Shown here: positions 9,938-18,308 of the stretch, in pieces
How the letters are laid out: the number at the start of each line of letters is the position of its first letter
Position numbering within the stretch: position 1 is the stretch's first letter
Source of the DNA: Paraburkholderia nodosa DSM 21604
Lineage (GTDB): Bacteria; Pseudomonadota; Gammaproteobacteria; Burkholderiales; Burkholderiaceae
Direction of reading: 5' to 3'
Assembly: GCF_000519185.1 (NCBI RefSeq)
Contig: NZ_JAFA01000033.1
Coordinates: 1-64,000, forward strand
Length of the DNA: 64,000 nucleotides
Notes under the pieces: generated by a model
Told to the model about the DNA's origin: nothing
What the model saw: the letters and a program-made list of their open reading frames with translations, nothing else
The model's database searches: none
Translations under genes and position numbers: made by a program

Positions 9938-10531
9938 TCAAAGGTAGATGGGCAAGCCTTCCCGTATCATCCGCGCGCGCAGAAAATCGAACGTAAATTC
10001 CCGCAGGCGTGGGTTGGATTTGCGCAGCAGATCGATGGCCTGCATGAGCGATTGGCCGCCGTTTTCCAATGCCTGCGCGAACCTGACGATTTCGTGACGC
10101 TGTACGAGCGCATCCGGGTTGCGGCGCAGCGCCGCCAGTGTGCGCGTTACGCCGTTTCGCGGCACCGCCCCTCTCACGATGCAGAGCATGTGAATCGCGT
10201 CGAACAGGTCTGCGTTGAGTGCGCTCATGCGCAATCGGGAGACAGGAGCTGCACCGGCATTCGCAAGCGACTGCGCGATTGGGTCAAAAACGGGCAGCGG
10301 ATCTCTTCCGAGGCGCCGAAGCAGCTTTTCCGCACAATGACGCTCGGAAACGAGCGTGATGGCGCTGCCACCGGTGCGCGGCATCGCCTCCAGGTGGTAG
10401 TAGCTGCCTCTCGCCGGGATCGGGCCGCACGACAACGGCTTCTGATTGAGCTTCCTCAGATGAACCAGAGGCGTCACGTGGTGCGTTTCCCAAATGCACG
10501 GTACGTGAAAGCGTCCGCGTACGGGGCTCAT
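9938..10531 (-). CDS. Hypothetical protein at the end of the apbE-ABC-tatA operon
   Basis: No family is recognised. The frame encodes about 197 residues from the ATG at 10531, with a basic, arginine-rich character and an amphipathic C-terminal half (LVQRHEIVRFAQALENGG region). It has no membrane segment and no signal peptide. It follows the tatA paralogue on the same strand by 52 bp and has G/C-rich third positions, which is why it is preferred to the overlapping plus-strand frame at 9923-10621. The open frame extends upstream into tatA, so the true start could be near 10630. It may also be a decayed gene. Confidence 0.4.
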   Translation of the reverse strand: MSPVRGRFHVPCIWETHHVTPLVHLRKLNQKPLSCGPIPARGSYYHLEAMPRTGGSAITLVSERHCAEKLLRRLGRDPLPVFDPIAQSLANAGAAPVSRLRMSALNADLFDAIHMLCIVRGAVPRNGVTRTLAALRRNPDALVQRHEIVRFAQALENGGQSLMQAIDLLRKSNPRLREFTFDFLRARMIREGLPIYL

Positions 10532-10583
10532 GTTGCACGCTCTCGAGGGCGCCAGAGTCGTGCCCGCCACTTTGCGCCGCGTT

Positions 10584-10823
10584 TCATCGTTGCTCCTGCG
10601 TGCGACATGCTTTCTCCGTAGCGTTGACATCGACAAGGGTTGGCGACGGTAGTTCGGCATCCTGAGCGAGTGCCGGCCGCGCCTCGACTTCCCGCATACC
10701 TTCCTTGAAACCCTTGACGGCACCGCCCAGATCGCCGCCGATATGGCGCAGCTTCTTCGTGCCGAATACCATCGCGACGATCAGCAAGACGACAAGCCAG
10801 TGCCAGACACTGAATTCACCCAT
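10584..10823 (-). CDS. tatA: TatA/TatE-like twin-arginine translocase subunit
   Basis: This 79-residue protein begins MGEFSVWHWLVVLLIVAM, a short N-terminal membrane helix, followed by the FGTKKLRHIGGDLGGAVKGF amphipathic helix typical of TatA/TatE. The acidic C-terminal tail is disordered. An AAGGAG site precedes the ATG. It lies in an operon divergent from nosZ, whose product carries a Tat signal. It is probably a locus-specific extra TatA that helps export folded NosZ to the periplasm. A housekeeping tatABC set would be elsewhere in the genome. Confidence 0.9.
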   Translation of the reverse strand: MGEFSVWHWLVVLLIVAMVFGTKKLRHIGGDLGGAVKGFKEGMREVEARPALAQDAELPSPTLVDVNATEKACRTQEQR

Positions 10824-10851
10824 GGAAATCTCCTTTAATTCATCAAGGTTG

Positions 10852-11592
10852 CTATGCGTCGCGCCGACTGATGTGGCGCACGACGAGCCAGCCCGCAGCG
10901 CACAGACACGCCGCGAGCGTGGCAAGCGAGCGCTCTGGTGCGATCACAAACTGGGTCGTCAACACGCCGCGCATCAAGTCGACACCGTAGGCGGCGGGAT
11001 CGAAGACGGCGGCAAGCCGGATCCAGTCCGGCGCGAGATCGAGCGGATAGAGCGCGCCTGAGAGGAAGAACATCGGCAGTAGCAGCGTGTTCGAGACAAC
11101 CGGAAAGACGATCACTGACCGGAACGGCAGTGCGAGCGCGAGACCGAGTGCGGAAAATGCGAGGGCGGCAAGCGCCATGACGAGGATGAGGAGCGCGAGG
11201 CGCGGCGCCGTGAGACCGATTCCGATGGTCGGCGAGAACGGCAGCAGGAGCGCGCTTTGCACCCAGGCCAGCGTCGCGCCTGCGCCGATCTTGCCCGCGG
11301 CGATTTCGGCGCGCTTCACGGGAGACACCAGCAAGGCGTTCAGCAGGCCCGTTTGCCGGTCGTGCACGATGCCGACCGCGGCCGAGATCGCCGTGTACAT
11401 CAACGAAAGGCCGACGACGCCCGGAAAGATATACGCCTGGTATCCACTGACCTCCGCATAGGTGCCGCTCCTGAGCGCTGCGCCGAGAACGAACAGATAC
11501 AGCAGCGGCTGCGTGAGGCCGAACAGGATCCGCAGCGGCGACGCCCAGAATCGCTTCAGGTCGAACCAGATGATCGCCAGTACGTTGCTCAT
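10852..11592 (-). CDS. ABC-2 type transporter permease
   Basis: The 246-residue protein starts MSNVLAIIWFDLKRFWASPL, a cytoplasmic amphipathic start followed by about six hydrophobic segments, as in DrrB/NodJ-like ABC-2 permeases. The start at 11592 gives an ATGA overlap with the stop of the ATPase gene (11589), showing translational coupling. A long upstream extension of the frame is rejected because it runs through the ATPase gene. It pairs with the ATPase as an exporter. This pair is separate from nosFY, which lies on the other side of nosZ. The substrate is unknown; the setting suggests a role in maturation or protection of the N2O reductase system. Confidence 0.88.
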   Translation of the reverse strand: MSNVLAIIWFDLKRFWASPLRILFGLTQPLLYLFVLGAALRSGTYAEVSGYQAYIFPGVVGLSLMYTAISAAVGIVHDRQTGLLNALLVSPVKRAEIAAGKIGAGATLAWVQSALLLPFSPTIGIGLTAPRLALLILVMALAALAFSALGLALALPFRSVIVFPVVSNTLLLPMFFLSGALYPLDLAPDWIRLAAVFDPAAYGVDLMRGVLTTQFVIAPERSLATLAACLCAAGWLVVRHISRRDA

Positions 11593-12536
11593 GCGGCTGC
11601 CTTTTCGGCCAGGTGGCATGGCTCGTTTTCGCGCGCGTCGTTCCAGTGGTCCACGACGTCCATCAGGTTGGGTGCGGTGACGTCCACGCTCGAGACCCGG
11701 CACGGCATGCGTTGCAGCAGACCAGGCAACGCGGCCTGCGGATCGGCGACCGGCACGGCGATGCCGTGTTCGTCGATCGTCGCCGCATAACCCTGCGCCC
11801 AGAGCCAGCGGTGCGCCGTTTCAATGTCCGGCACCTGCAGCCGGATCGTGCCGGGAACGTGTGCACATAGCTCTCGCCATGGGCCATCCGCGAGCACGCC
11901 GCCTTGATGCAGCACGACGACGCGATCGGCGTCGCTCGCTTCGTCGGCGTGGTGCGTCGAGCACAGCACGGTATGGCCCGCACCAACGAGCGTTCTGATT
12001 TCCGCCCAGAACACATGGCGCGCGGCGACATCGAGGCCCAGCGTGGGTTCATCGAGCAACAGCACGGGTGGCCGCGAGATGAGTGCGCGCGCAAGTTCGA
12101 GCCGCCTTCGCTGGCCGCCCGAAAGACAGTGGACAGGTGCCGCCGCGAGCGCTTCGAGTCCGAACGCCGTCACCAGCTCGTCGATACGCTGCCGGACCGA
12201 ACGGCCCTTCAACCCCTGGCAGCGCGCGATGAAGCTCAGGTTGTCGTACGCGCTCAAACGCGGTTCCAGCGCGGACTCCTGAAACACGACACCGATTCTC
12301 GAGCGGACCTGATCCGGCATGGCAACGGCGTCGATACCGTCGACGAAAATGCGCCCGCTGTGGGGCGTAGCGAGCGTGGCGAGAAGCGAGAGCAGTGTCG
12401 TCTTGCCCGCGCCGTTGAAGCCGACGATGGCCACGAGCCCGGCGCCTGCGACCGTCATGTTGACGTCGTTGAGGATCGCGCGCCCACCGCGGCTGACGCT
12501 CACGTTGCGCAGATCGATGCCGGGTGCGTTCGTCAT
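11589..12536 (-). CDS. ABC transporter ATP-binding protein (DrrA/NosF-like)
   Basis: The 315-residue protein has Walker A GFNGAGKTT near residue 40, signature LSGGQRRRLELA, Walker B LLLDEPTLGLD and switch histidine CSTHH. A C-terminal extension of about 90 residues is of the type found in ABC-2 export ATPases. It is preceded by apbE (12 bp gap) and overlaps the permease gene by ATGA. It drives the ABC-2 permease encoded next to it. In the locus this makes a second ATPase/permease pair in addition to NosF/NosY. Confidence 0.9.
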   Translation of the reverse strand: MTNAPGIDLRNVSVSRGGRAILNDVNMTVAGAGLVAIVGFNGAGKTTLLSLLATLATPHSGRIFVDGIDAVAMPDQVRSRIGVVFQESALEPRLSAYDNLSFIARCQGLKGRSVRQRIDELVTAFGLEALAAAPVHCLSGGQRRRLELARALISRPPVLLLDEPTLGLDVAARHVFWAEIRTLVGAGHTVLCSTHHADEASDADRVVVLHQGGVLADGPWRELCAHVPGTIRLQVPDIETAHRWLWAQGYAATIDEHGIAVPVADPQAALPGLLQRMPCRVSSVDVTAPNLMDVVDHWNDARENEPCHLAEKAAA

Positions 12537-12548
12537 GGCGAAGGCCGT

Positions 12549-13637
12549 TCAATCCAGCTGCGCGGGGCGCAGCGACGGATCCGTAAAGCGCAGCCGCGCC
12601 GCCATGGGCGCGGACGCCCACACGCGCCCTTGCGCGTCCACCAGCAGCACGGCCTCGACGCCGACCTTGCGCGCCAGCGCCATCGCCTGCGCAGAACCGG
12701 CGATGAACGGTGGCTTGCTTGCGCCATCGGACAACGCGCCGGCATGCGGACCGGGCTTCACGAGCACGGTCACCGACTCGCTTTGCGTGGCCGGAAAGCC
12801 GCTGCGCGGATCGAGAATGTGGCAGTAGCGCACGCCGTTGGATTCGAAAAAGCGCCGGTAGTCGCCGCTCGTGCCGATCGCCTCGCCGTCGCGCAGGTCG
12901 AGTGTCGCGAGCGCGCCGGCCTTGCGCGGGTCCTGGATGCCGACCTGCCAGGGCGTGCCGCCTTTGCTGCCCATTGCGAGCAGATTGCCCCCCACGTCGA
13001 TCAATGCGTTTTCGACGCCGCGCTGCTTCAGGATCGCGGCGGCATCGTCCAGCGACCAACCCTTGGCGTATCCGCCGAAGTCGATTGCGACCGCGCGATT
13101 GCTGCTCGTGACGACGCCAGTGGGCGAAATCGTGAGGTCCGCGATACGCGGGCGTAGCGCCGTCTCGCGCTCAACCGCTTCGCGCGATGGCGGCTTGACG
13201 TCGAATTGATCGGCCTGAAAACCCCATAGCCGAATGAGCCTGCCAATAGCGGGGTCGAAAAGCCCGCGCGTTTCGAGTGACAGCTGCTGCGCCGCGCGCA
13301 GAATCTGCGCGAGTTCCGTCGATGCCTGGAAGGGCTCGCCTGCCGCGATGCTTTGGTTAAGTTGCGTGAGTTCCGACGGCTGCCAGGCGTGCATCGAACG
13401 ATGCATGGCCTGGAAGTGCGCGAAGACTGCGTCGGCGTCCTGCTGCGCCTGCTCGAGCGGCACGCCGTAAAGCGCCAGTTGCACGCGAGTGCCGAAAACA
13501 TAAGTGCCCTGAACATAGACTTCCGGCGTTCTGAGCGTTAGCCCGAATCCAGCGGCAATGGCTGCGATAAAGAGCAGCGAAATCAGGATGATTTTTCGGT
13601 AAATGAACAATTTTCCAGTACTCCAGACAATATCCAT
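12549..13637 (-). CDS. nosX: FAD:protein FMN transferase, ApbE/NosX family
   Basis: The product (362 residues from the ATG at 13637; an alternative ATG lies at 13658) has an N-terminal membrane anchor or signal (IILISLLFIAAIAAGFGLTL) and then the ApbE domain. Recognisable parts are the LIRLWGF segment, AIDFGGYAKGW, ALIDVGGN, AIGTSGDYRRFF and CHILDPRSGFP. ApbE proteins attach FMN covalently to a Ser/Thr of target proteins in the periplasm. The obvious target here is NosR, whose SGAT motif is present in this window. It is the first gene of the operon divergent from nosZ. An FNR/Dnr-like box lies 67 bp upstream. Confidence 0.9.
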   Translation of the reverse strand: MDIVWSTGKLFIYRKIILISLLFIAAIAAGFGLTLRTPEVYVQGTYVFGTRVQLALYGVPLEQAQQDADAVFAHFQAMHRSMHAWQPSELTQLNQSIAAGEPFQASTELAQILRAAQQLSLETRGLFDPAIGRLIRLWGFQADQFDVKPPSREAVERETALRPRIADLTISPTGVVTSSNRAVAIDFGGYAKGWSLDDAAAILKQRGVENALIDVGGNLLAMGSKGGTPWQVGIQDPRKAGALATLDLRDGEAIGTSGDYRRFFESNGVRYCHILDPRSGFPATQSESVTVLVKPGPHAGALSDGASKPPFIAGSAQAMALARKVGVEAVLLVDAQGRVWASAPMAARLRFTDPSLRPAQLD

Positions 13638-13703
13638 CCGCGCAGAATGGAGATTCATCGCGTGTGGCGATTGCCATTGTGTTTTTTTTGATTATCAACA
13701 CGT

Positions 13704-13717
13704 TTGAATCGTGTCAA
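13704..13717. promoter_or_regulatory. FNR/Dnr-like box upstream of apbE
   Basis: TTGAATCGTGTCAA matches the TTGAT-N4-ATCAA consensus with one mismatch in each half. It is 67 bp upstream of the apbE ATG, a plausible position for activation by a Crp/Fnr protein. Two such regulators are encoded in this window, one at 27600 and one at 42347. Confidence 0.6.
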
Positions 13718-13801
13718 ATTGGACGTTTTGACGCAGGCTGCACGGGCCCTCGCGTCCGATCGCCGCATGGGTACGGAATTACGTATGTCGCGTACTTCTT
13801 T

Positions 13802-13815
13802 TTAATATAAATCAA
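13802..13815. promoter_or_regulatory. FNR/Dnr-like box upstream of nosZ
   Basis: TTAATATAAATCAA matches TTGAT-N4-ATCAA with a single G-to-A change. It lies 253 bp before the nosZ ATG, so the nosZ transcript would have a long leader if this box sits at -41.5. It fits low-oxygen or NO-dependent activation of nosZ. Confidence 0.6.
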
Positions 13816-14067
13816 GTCGCATTCGCGAGCGGCGCGCCAAACTATCCGACTGAAAACAGGTGTTCAGGTCGGAAACGAACTGAAGATGAATTAGAAATAT
13901 GCGTCGCAACGAACGATAAACAGTGTCTTATTTCGGGGGAATGGAAAATGCGATTTATCAATTTTCAGATTTTTAATAGTAGCGATTGAATTCGGAGCGA
14001 ACGGACTTGTTCCGTGGGTTTCGAGGTGATTTGTCGACGTTGAAACGAATTGACGAGCGAGAGCGTG

Positions 14068-16038
14068 ATGACAATTTCAAAAGAAGAATCTGGAAAGACC
14101 GTAACTCCACAAGACACGGGGCGTCGCAGGTTCCTTGCTTCCTCTGCGGTCGCGGGACTGGCGGGCGCGAGCCTGTCGCTCGGACTGGCTGCGTGCAACA
14201 AGGGCGGCGGCGAAACCACTGCAGCGGCAACGGGCAACGCGGGCAGCGGCGCAAGCGGCGCGAGCGCCACTCCTGCCATCGATTGGAACAAGTACGAGGT
14301 GCATCCGGGCAAGCTCGATACGTACTACGGCTTTTCGAGCGGCGGGCACTCGGGCGACCTACGGGTGCATGGCCTGCCCTCCGGGCGCGAGATCCGGCGC
14401 GTTCCGGTGTTCAACATCGATTGCATGTCGGGTTGGGGCATCACGAACGAATCGCGAAAGATCATCGGTACGCGACCGAACGGCCAGCTGAACTACATAA
14501 CCGGCGACACGCACCACGTTCACATGTCGTACACCGACGGCGTCTACGACGGCCGGTACATTTTCGTGAACGACAAGATCAACGCGCGCGTCGCGCGCGT
14601 GCGTCTCGACACGATGGAGTGCGACGCGATCACGCAATTGCCGAACGTCCAGGGCTTTCACGGCATCTTTCCGGACAAGCGCGACCCGCTGGACGAAAAG
14701 ATCAATTCGACGACCCGCGTCTTCTGCGGCGCCGAATTTCATACGCCGCAGCCCAACGACGGCCGCGATCTGAATGATCCGAAGAAGTATTTCTGTCTGT
14801 TCACCTGCATCGATGCGAAGACGATGCAGCCGCGCTGGCAGGTGAAGGTCGACGGCAACATGGACCTTGTCGCGACGTCGTATGACGGCAAGCTTGCCTG
14901 TTCGAATCAGTACAACACTGAAAACGGCGTGCACTACGAAGACATGATGTCGGCCGAGCGCGACGCCTGCGTGTTCTTCAACATCGCGCGCATCGAAGCC
15001 GCCGTGAAGGCCGGCAAGTTCACCCACATCGGCAACTCGACGGTGCCCGTGGTCGACGGTACGCACGAGGCCAGCGCGGACCCAAAAACCGCGCTCACGT
15101 GCTATGTGCCCGTGCCGAAGAACCCGCACGGCGTGAACATTTCGCCGGACGGCAAATACTATGCGTGTGCAGGCAAGCTGTCGCCGACCGCAACCGTGAT
15201 TTCGCACGAACTGATGCTCAAGTGGTTCGACGGCGAATTCAAGGATCCGCGCGATGCAGTCGTCGCCGAACCCGAAATCGGTCTTGGGCCGCTGCATACC
15301 GGGTTCGACGGCAAAGGCTTCGTCTACACCACGCTCTTCCTCGACAGCCAGATCGTCAAGTGGGACCTCGCCGCTGCGATGAAGGCATACAAGGGCGACA
15401 AGGACGCGAAGGTCGTTGTCGATCGCGTCGACGTCCACTATCAGCCGGGGCACGGATTCACCTCGATGGGCGAGACGAGGGAGCCGGACGGCCAGTACTT
15501 CATCTCCGATAACAAATTTTCGAAAGACCGGTATTTGCCCGTCGGGCCGCTGCACCCGGACAGTTCGCAACTGATCGATATCAGCGGCGAGAAAATGGTG
15601 GTCGTAGGCGACCATCCGCTCTATCCGGAACCGCACGACTCGATCATGGTGCGCCGGGACATCATCAAGACGCGGCAGATTTACGATCTGAACGAATTTC
15701 CGCTTGCCGTGAAGACCGCGAAGGACTGCCGCGTCGAGCGCCAGGGCCGGAAGGTCACGGTGTATCTGACCTCCCAGGCGCCCGTCTTCGGCCTGCGTGA
15801 GTGGACGGTGAAGAAGGGCGACGAAGTCACGATCATCCTGACGAATCTGGACAAGGTCGAGGATCTCACGCACGGCTTTGCCATTCCGTTCTACAACATC
15901 AATTTCGTCGTCCATCCGCAGCAAACCCAGTCCGTCACGTTCATCGCGGACAAACCGGGCGTGTACTGGTGCTACTGCACGAACTTCTGCCACGCGTTGC
16001 ACCTTGAAATGCGCTCGCGAATGCTCGTGCAGGCATAG
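14068..16038 (+). CDS. nosZ: Nitrous-oxide reductase, clade I, Tat-exported
   Basis: The enzyme reduces N2O to N2 in the periplasm. From the ATG at 14068 it has 656 residues (an in-frame TTG lies at 14050). RRRFLA at 19-24 is a Tat signal. It is followed by LAAC (residues 40-43), a lipobox-like sequence unusual for NosZ. The seven CuZ histidines are all visible: DTHHVH near 150, GFHG, NPHG, GPLH, PGHGF and EPHD. The CuA site near the C-terminus reads CYCTNFCHALHLEM (635-648) and is complete, with an extra Cys at 635. DXHHXH plus the Tat signal place it in clade I. It is the first gene of the rightward nos operon. Confidence 0.97.
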   Translation: MTISKEESGKTVTPQDTGRRRFLASSAVAGLAGASLSLGLAACNKGGGETTAAATGNAGSGASGASATPAIDWNKYEVHPGKLDTYYGFSSGGHSGDLRVHGLPSGREIRRVPVFNIDCMSGWGITNESRKIIGTRPNGQLNYITGDTHHVHMSYTDGVYDGRYIFVNDKINARVARVRLDTMECDAITQLPNVQGFHGIFPDKRDPLDEKINSTTRVFCGAEFHTPQPNDGRDLNDPKKYFCLFTCIDAKTMQPRWQVKVDGNMDLVATSYDGKLACSNQYNTENGVHYEDMMSAERDACVFFNIARIEAAVKAGKFTHIGNSTVPVVDGTHEASADPKTALTCYVPVPKNPHGVNISPDGKYYACAGKLSPTATVISHELMLKWFDGEFKDPRDAVVAEPEIGLGPLHTGFDGKGFVYTTLFLDSQIVKWDLAAAMKAYKGDKDAKVVVDRVDVHYQPGHGFTSMGETREPDGQYFISDNKFSKDRYLPVGPLHPDSSQLIDISGEKMVVVGDHPLYPEPHDSIMVRRDIIKTRQIYDLNEFPLAVKTAKDCRVERQGRKVTVYLTSQAPVFGLREWTVKKGDEVTIILTNLDKVEDLTHGFAIPFYNINFVVHPQQTQSVTFIADKPGVYWCYCTNFCHALHLEMRSRMLVQA

Positions 16039-16064
16039 AGCGTCAACGCAGTAGCGAAGGCGTG

Positions 16065-16100
16065 GGCGAACCGGGCGCAGTGTGCGTTTCCCGGTTCGCC
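16065..16100 (+). terminator. Hairpin between nosZ and nosD
   Basis: A perfect 11-bp stem (16065-16075 with 16090-16100) with a 14-nt loop lies 26 bp after the nosZ stop. No T-run follows. It may attenuate transcription into nosDFYL or protect the 3' end of nosZ mRNA, giving more NosZ than assembly factors. Confidence 0.65.
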
Positions 16101-16150
16101 ACACGGACCTCGTTTGAACCTCGAAAAACTTCTATCGTTGGCAGTCCAGA

Positions 16151-17407
16151 ATGCTGGAGTTTCCACTTGTTGCGGTGCCCGCGCTTGCCATACTGCTGAT
16201 GCGCACGGTCGCTGCCGCCACGCTTACCGTGCATCCCGGCGAGCGGGTAGGTTCGGCGATCGATGCGGCCCGGCCGGGCGACACGGTCGTGGTCTACGGC
16301 GGCCGCTACGAAGAGAACCTCAAGATCGGCAAGCGCCTCACGCTGCGCGGAATCGGCCGGCCGATGATCGATGGACGCAACGCGGGCGACGTCATCCGCA
16401 TCGCGGCGCCGGACGTGACGATCAGCGGTCTTGCGATCGTCAACAGCGGTGCGGACCTGACCGCACAGAACGCGGGTGTCTATGTGCAGCCCGGCTCGGA
16501 CCGCGCGGAGATCGAGCGCTGCGAACTCGTCTACAACCTGTTCGGAATGTGGATCGAACACTCGGCCGACGTGCGCGTGCACGACAACGTGATCGTCGGC
16601 AAGCGCGACCTGCGCTCGCCCGATCGAGGCAACGGCATCCAGCTCTACAACACGACGGGCGCGCAGATCGTGGGAAACACCATCAGCTATTCGCGTGACG
16701 GTATTTACGTCGACGTGTCGCAGCACGCGCTCTTCAAGGGCAACTCGATACACGACGTCCGCTACGGAACGCATTACATGAACTCGTACTACAACGTCTG
16801 GGACGGCAACGAGGTCTATCACAACCGGGGCGGCCTCGCGATCATGGAGTCGCGCAACCAGGTCGTGAAGAACAACCGGGTGTGGGGCAATACGGACCAC
16901 GGCATCATGCTGCGCACGCTGCAAGACTCCGTGGTCGAAAACAACGTGGTCGCCGGGAACCAGCGCGGCCTGTTCATCTACGACGCCGAATACAACACGA
17001 TCCGCGGCAACCTCGTGGTGGACAACAACGTCGGCGTGCATCTGTGGGGCGGTTCGATCCATAACGACGTGACCGGCAACGACTTCATCGGCAACCGGGA
17101 GCAGATCCGCTACGTTGCCGCGCGCGACGTCGCGTGGCCCGGCAACTACTGGAGCAATTATTTCGGCTGGGACAGGCGAGGCCGGGGCATCGGCGATATC
17201 CCCTATATAGCGAACGATCTCGTCGACCGGCTCACCTGGCGCGTGCCGGCGGTGAAGGTGCTCATGAACAGTCCCGCCGTGCAGTCGCTGCGCCTGATCG
17301 CGCAGCAGTTCCCGCTCGTGGCCGTGCCCAGTGTCGTCGACGACGCGCCGCGCATGAAGCCTTCGCACGCAGGGTGGGCGAGCTGGGTCGGGAGGCAGCA
17401 TGATTGA
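16151..17407 (+). CDS. nosD: NosD, periplasmic copper-site assembly protein
   Basis: The 418-residue protein has an N-terminal signal-like segment (LVAVPALAILLMRTVAA) and a right-handed parallel beta-helix of CASH/PbH1 repeats. The repeats show as recurring N-x-V/I-x-G-N units such as VENNVVAGNQRGLFIYD. This is the NosD family, which works with the NosFY ABC transporter to build the CuZ sulfide-copper centre of NosZ. GNYWSNYFGWD is a typical NosD signature near residue 330. It overlaps nosF by 8 bp. Confidence 0.95.
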   Translation: MLEFPLVAVPALAILLMRTVAAATLTVHPGERVGSAIDAARPGDTVVVYGGRYEENLKIGKRLTLRGIGRPMIDGRNAGDVIRIAAPDVTISGLAIVNSGADLTAQNAGVYVQPGSDRAEIERCELVYNLFGMWIEHSADVRVHDNVIVGKRDLRSPDRGNGIQLYNTTGAQIVGNTISYSRDGIYVDVSQHALFKGNSIHDVRYGTHYMNSYYNVWDGNEVYHNRGGLAIMESRNQVVKNNRVWGNTDHGIMLRTLQDSVVENNVVAGNQRGLFIYDAEYNTIRGNLVVDNNVGVHLWGGSIHNDVTGNDFIGNREQIRYVAARDVAWPGNYWSNYFGWDRRGRGIGDIPYIANDLVDRLTWRVPAVKVLMNSPAVQSLRLIAQQFPLVAVPSVVDDAPRMKPSHAGWASWVGRQHD

Positions 17408-18308
17408 AATCACGGGCGTGGCGAAGACGTTCGGTGCGCTGCGTGCGCTGGACGGTGTCGAGCTGACGGTGCGCAAAGGCGAACTGTTCGGGCTCATTGG
17501 CCGCAACGGCGCGGGCAAGAGCACGCTGTTCCAGCTCATGCTCGGTCTTCTTTCTGCGGACGAAGGACGTGTGCAGGTCGACGGCGAATGCGCCGGCGGT
17601 CCGCGCTTTCGTGCTGTCAAGCGCAGGCTCGGGTACCTGCCGGAGAACGTCGTGCTCTACGACAACCTGAGCGGGCTCGAGACGCTGCGCTTTTTCGCGC
17701 GGCTGAAGGGCGCCGATGCAGCCGAATGCATGCCGCTTCTCGAACAGGTGGGTCTCGCCGGCGCGGCTGAGCGCAAGGTTCGCGAATACTCGAAGGGGAT
17801 GAAGCAGCGGCTCGGTTTCGCGCAGGCGCTGCTGGGCGATCCGTCGCTGCTGTTTCTCGACGAGCCGACGAACGGCCTCGATCCGGAAGGCATCCGCGAG
17901 TTCTATCGAACACTGAAGACCCGTCAGCAAGCGGGGACGACCATCGTCATCACCTCGCACATCCTGGCCGAGATCCAGCAGCGCGTGGATCGTCTCGCGA
18001 TACTGCAGGCCGGGCGCATCCGCGCGGCGGGCAGTGTGTCCGCGTTGCGCGGCGAAGCGAACCTGCCGCTTTCCATCGAAGTCGTCGCGCTTTCGGACGA
18101 CACCCACGCGATCGGTGAAGCAGTGCGCGGGGCACCGTTTGGCGAACTGACGATTCGCGGGCGTCATATCGTATTCGAGTGCCCGCGCGAGGCGAAGATG
18201 GTGGCCATTGCGGCGTTGGCGCCGCTGGCTGGCCGGATCGCGGATCTGCAGATTCACGAGCCGTCGCTCGAAGACGTGTTTCTCGGCTGCACGGAGATGA
18301 ACGCATGA
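17400..18308 (+). CDS. nosF: NosF, ABC ATPase for NosZ maturation
   Basis: The 302-residue protein carries Walker A GRNGAGKST near residue 37, signature YSKGMKQRL, Walker B LLFLDEPTNGLD and the SH switch in ITSHILAE. It powers the NosY permease, and the NosDFY complex supplies sulfur species for CuZ. GGGAGG just before the ATG at 17400 serves as the ribosome site inside the end of nosD. It overlaps nosY by ATGA. Confidence 0.95.
   Translation: MIEITGVAKTFGALRALDGVELTVRKGELFGLIGRNGAGKSTLFQLMLGLLSADEGRVQVDGECAGGPRFRAVKRRLGYLPENVVLYDNLSGLETLRFFARLKGADAAECMPLLEQVGLAGAAERKVREYSKGMKQRLGFAQALLGDPSLLFLDEPTNGLDPEGIREFYRTLKTRQQAGTTIVITSHILAEIQQRVDRLAILQAGRIRAAGSVSALRGEANLPLSIEVVALSDDTHAIGEAVRGAPFGELTIRGRHIVFECPREAKMVAIAALAPLAGRIADLQIHEPSLEDVFLGCTEMNA

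Larger units (their letters stand above)
13638..14067. other. Divergent apbE/nosZ control region
   Basis: This 430-bp region is AT-richer than its neighbours and separates the two divergent arms of the nos locus. It holds two FNR/Dnr-like boxes, described separately, and an AT-rich stretch at 13895-13985. No small gene with convincing coding character was found. Confidence 0.7.

Noticed and set aside
9923..10621. A plus-strand frame of 232 codons opposite the hypothetical gene at 9938-10531
   Set aside because: It lies antisense to a frame that follows tatA on the same strand. Its peptide is low in hydrophobic clusters and rich in Arg/Gln/Ala, as shadows of GC-rich genes are.
14359..16104. 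A 581-codon minus-strand frame
   Set aside because: It is the antisense shadow of nosZ, which has every copper ligand in place. Long shadow frames are common at this G+C content.
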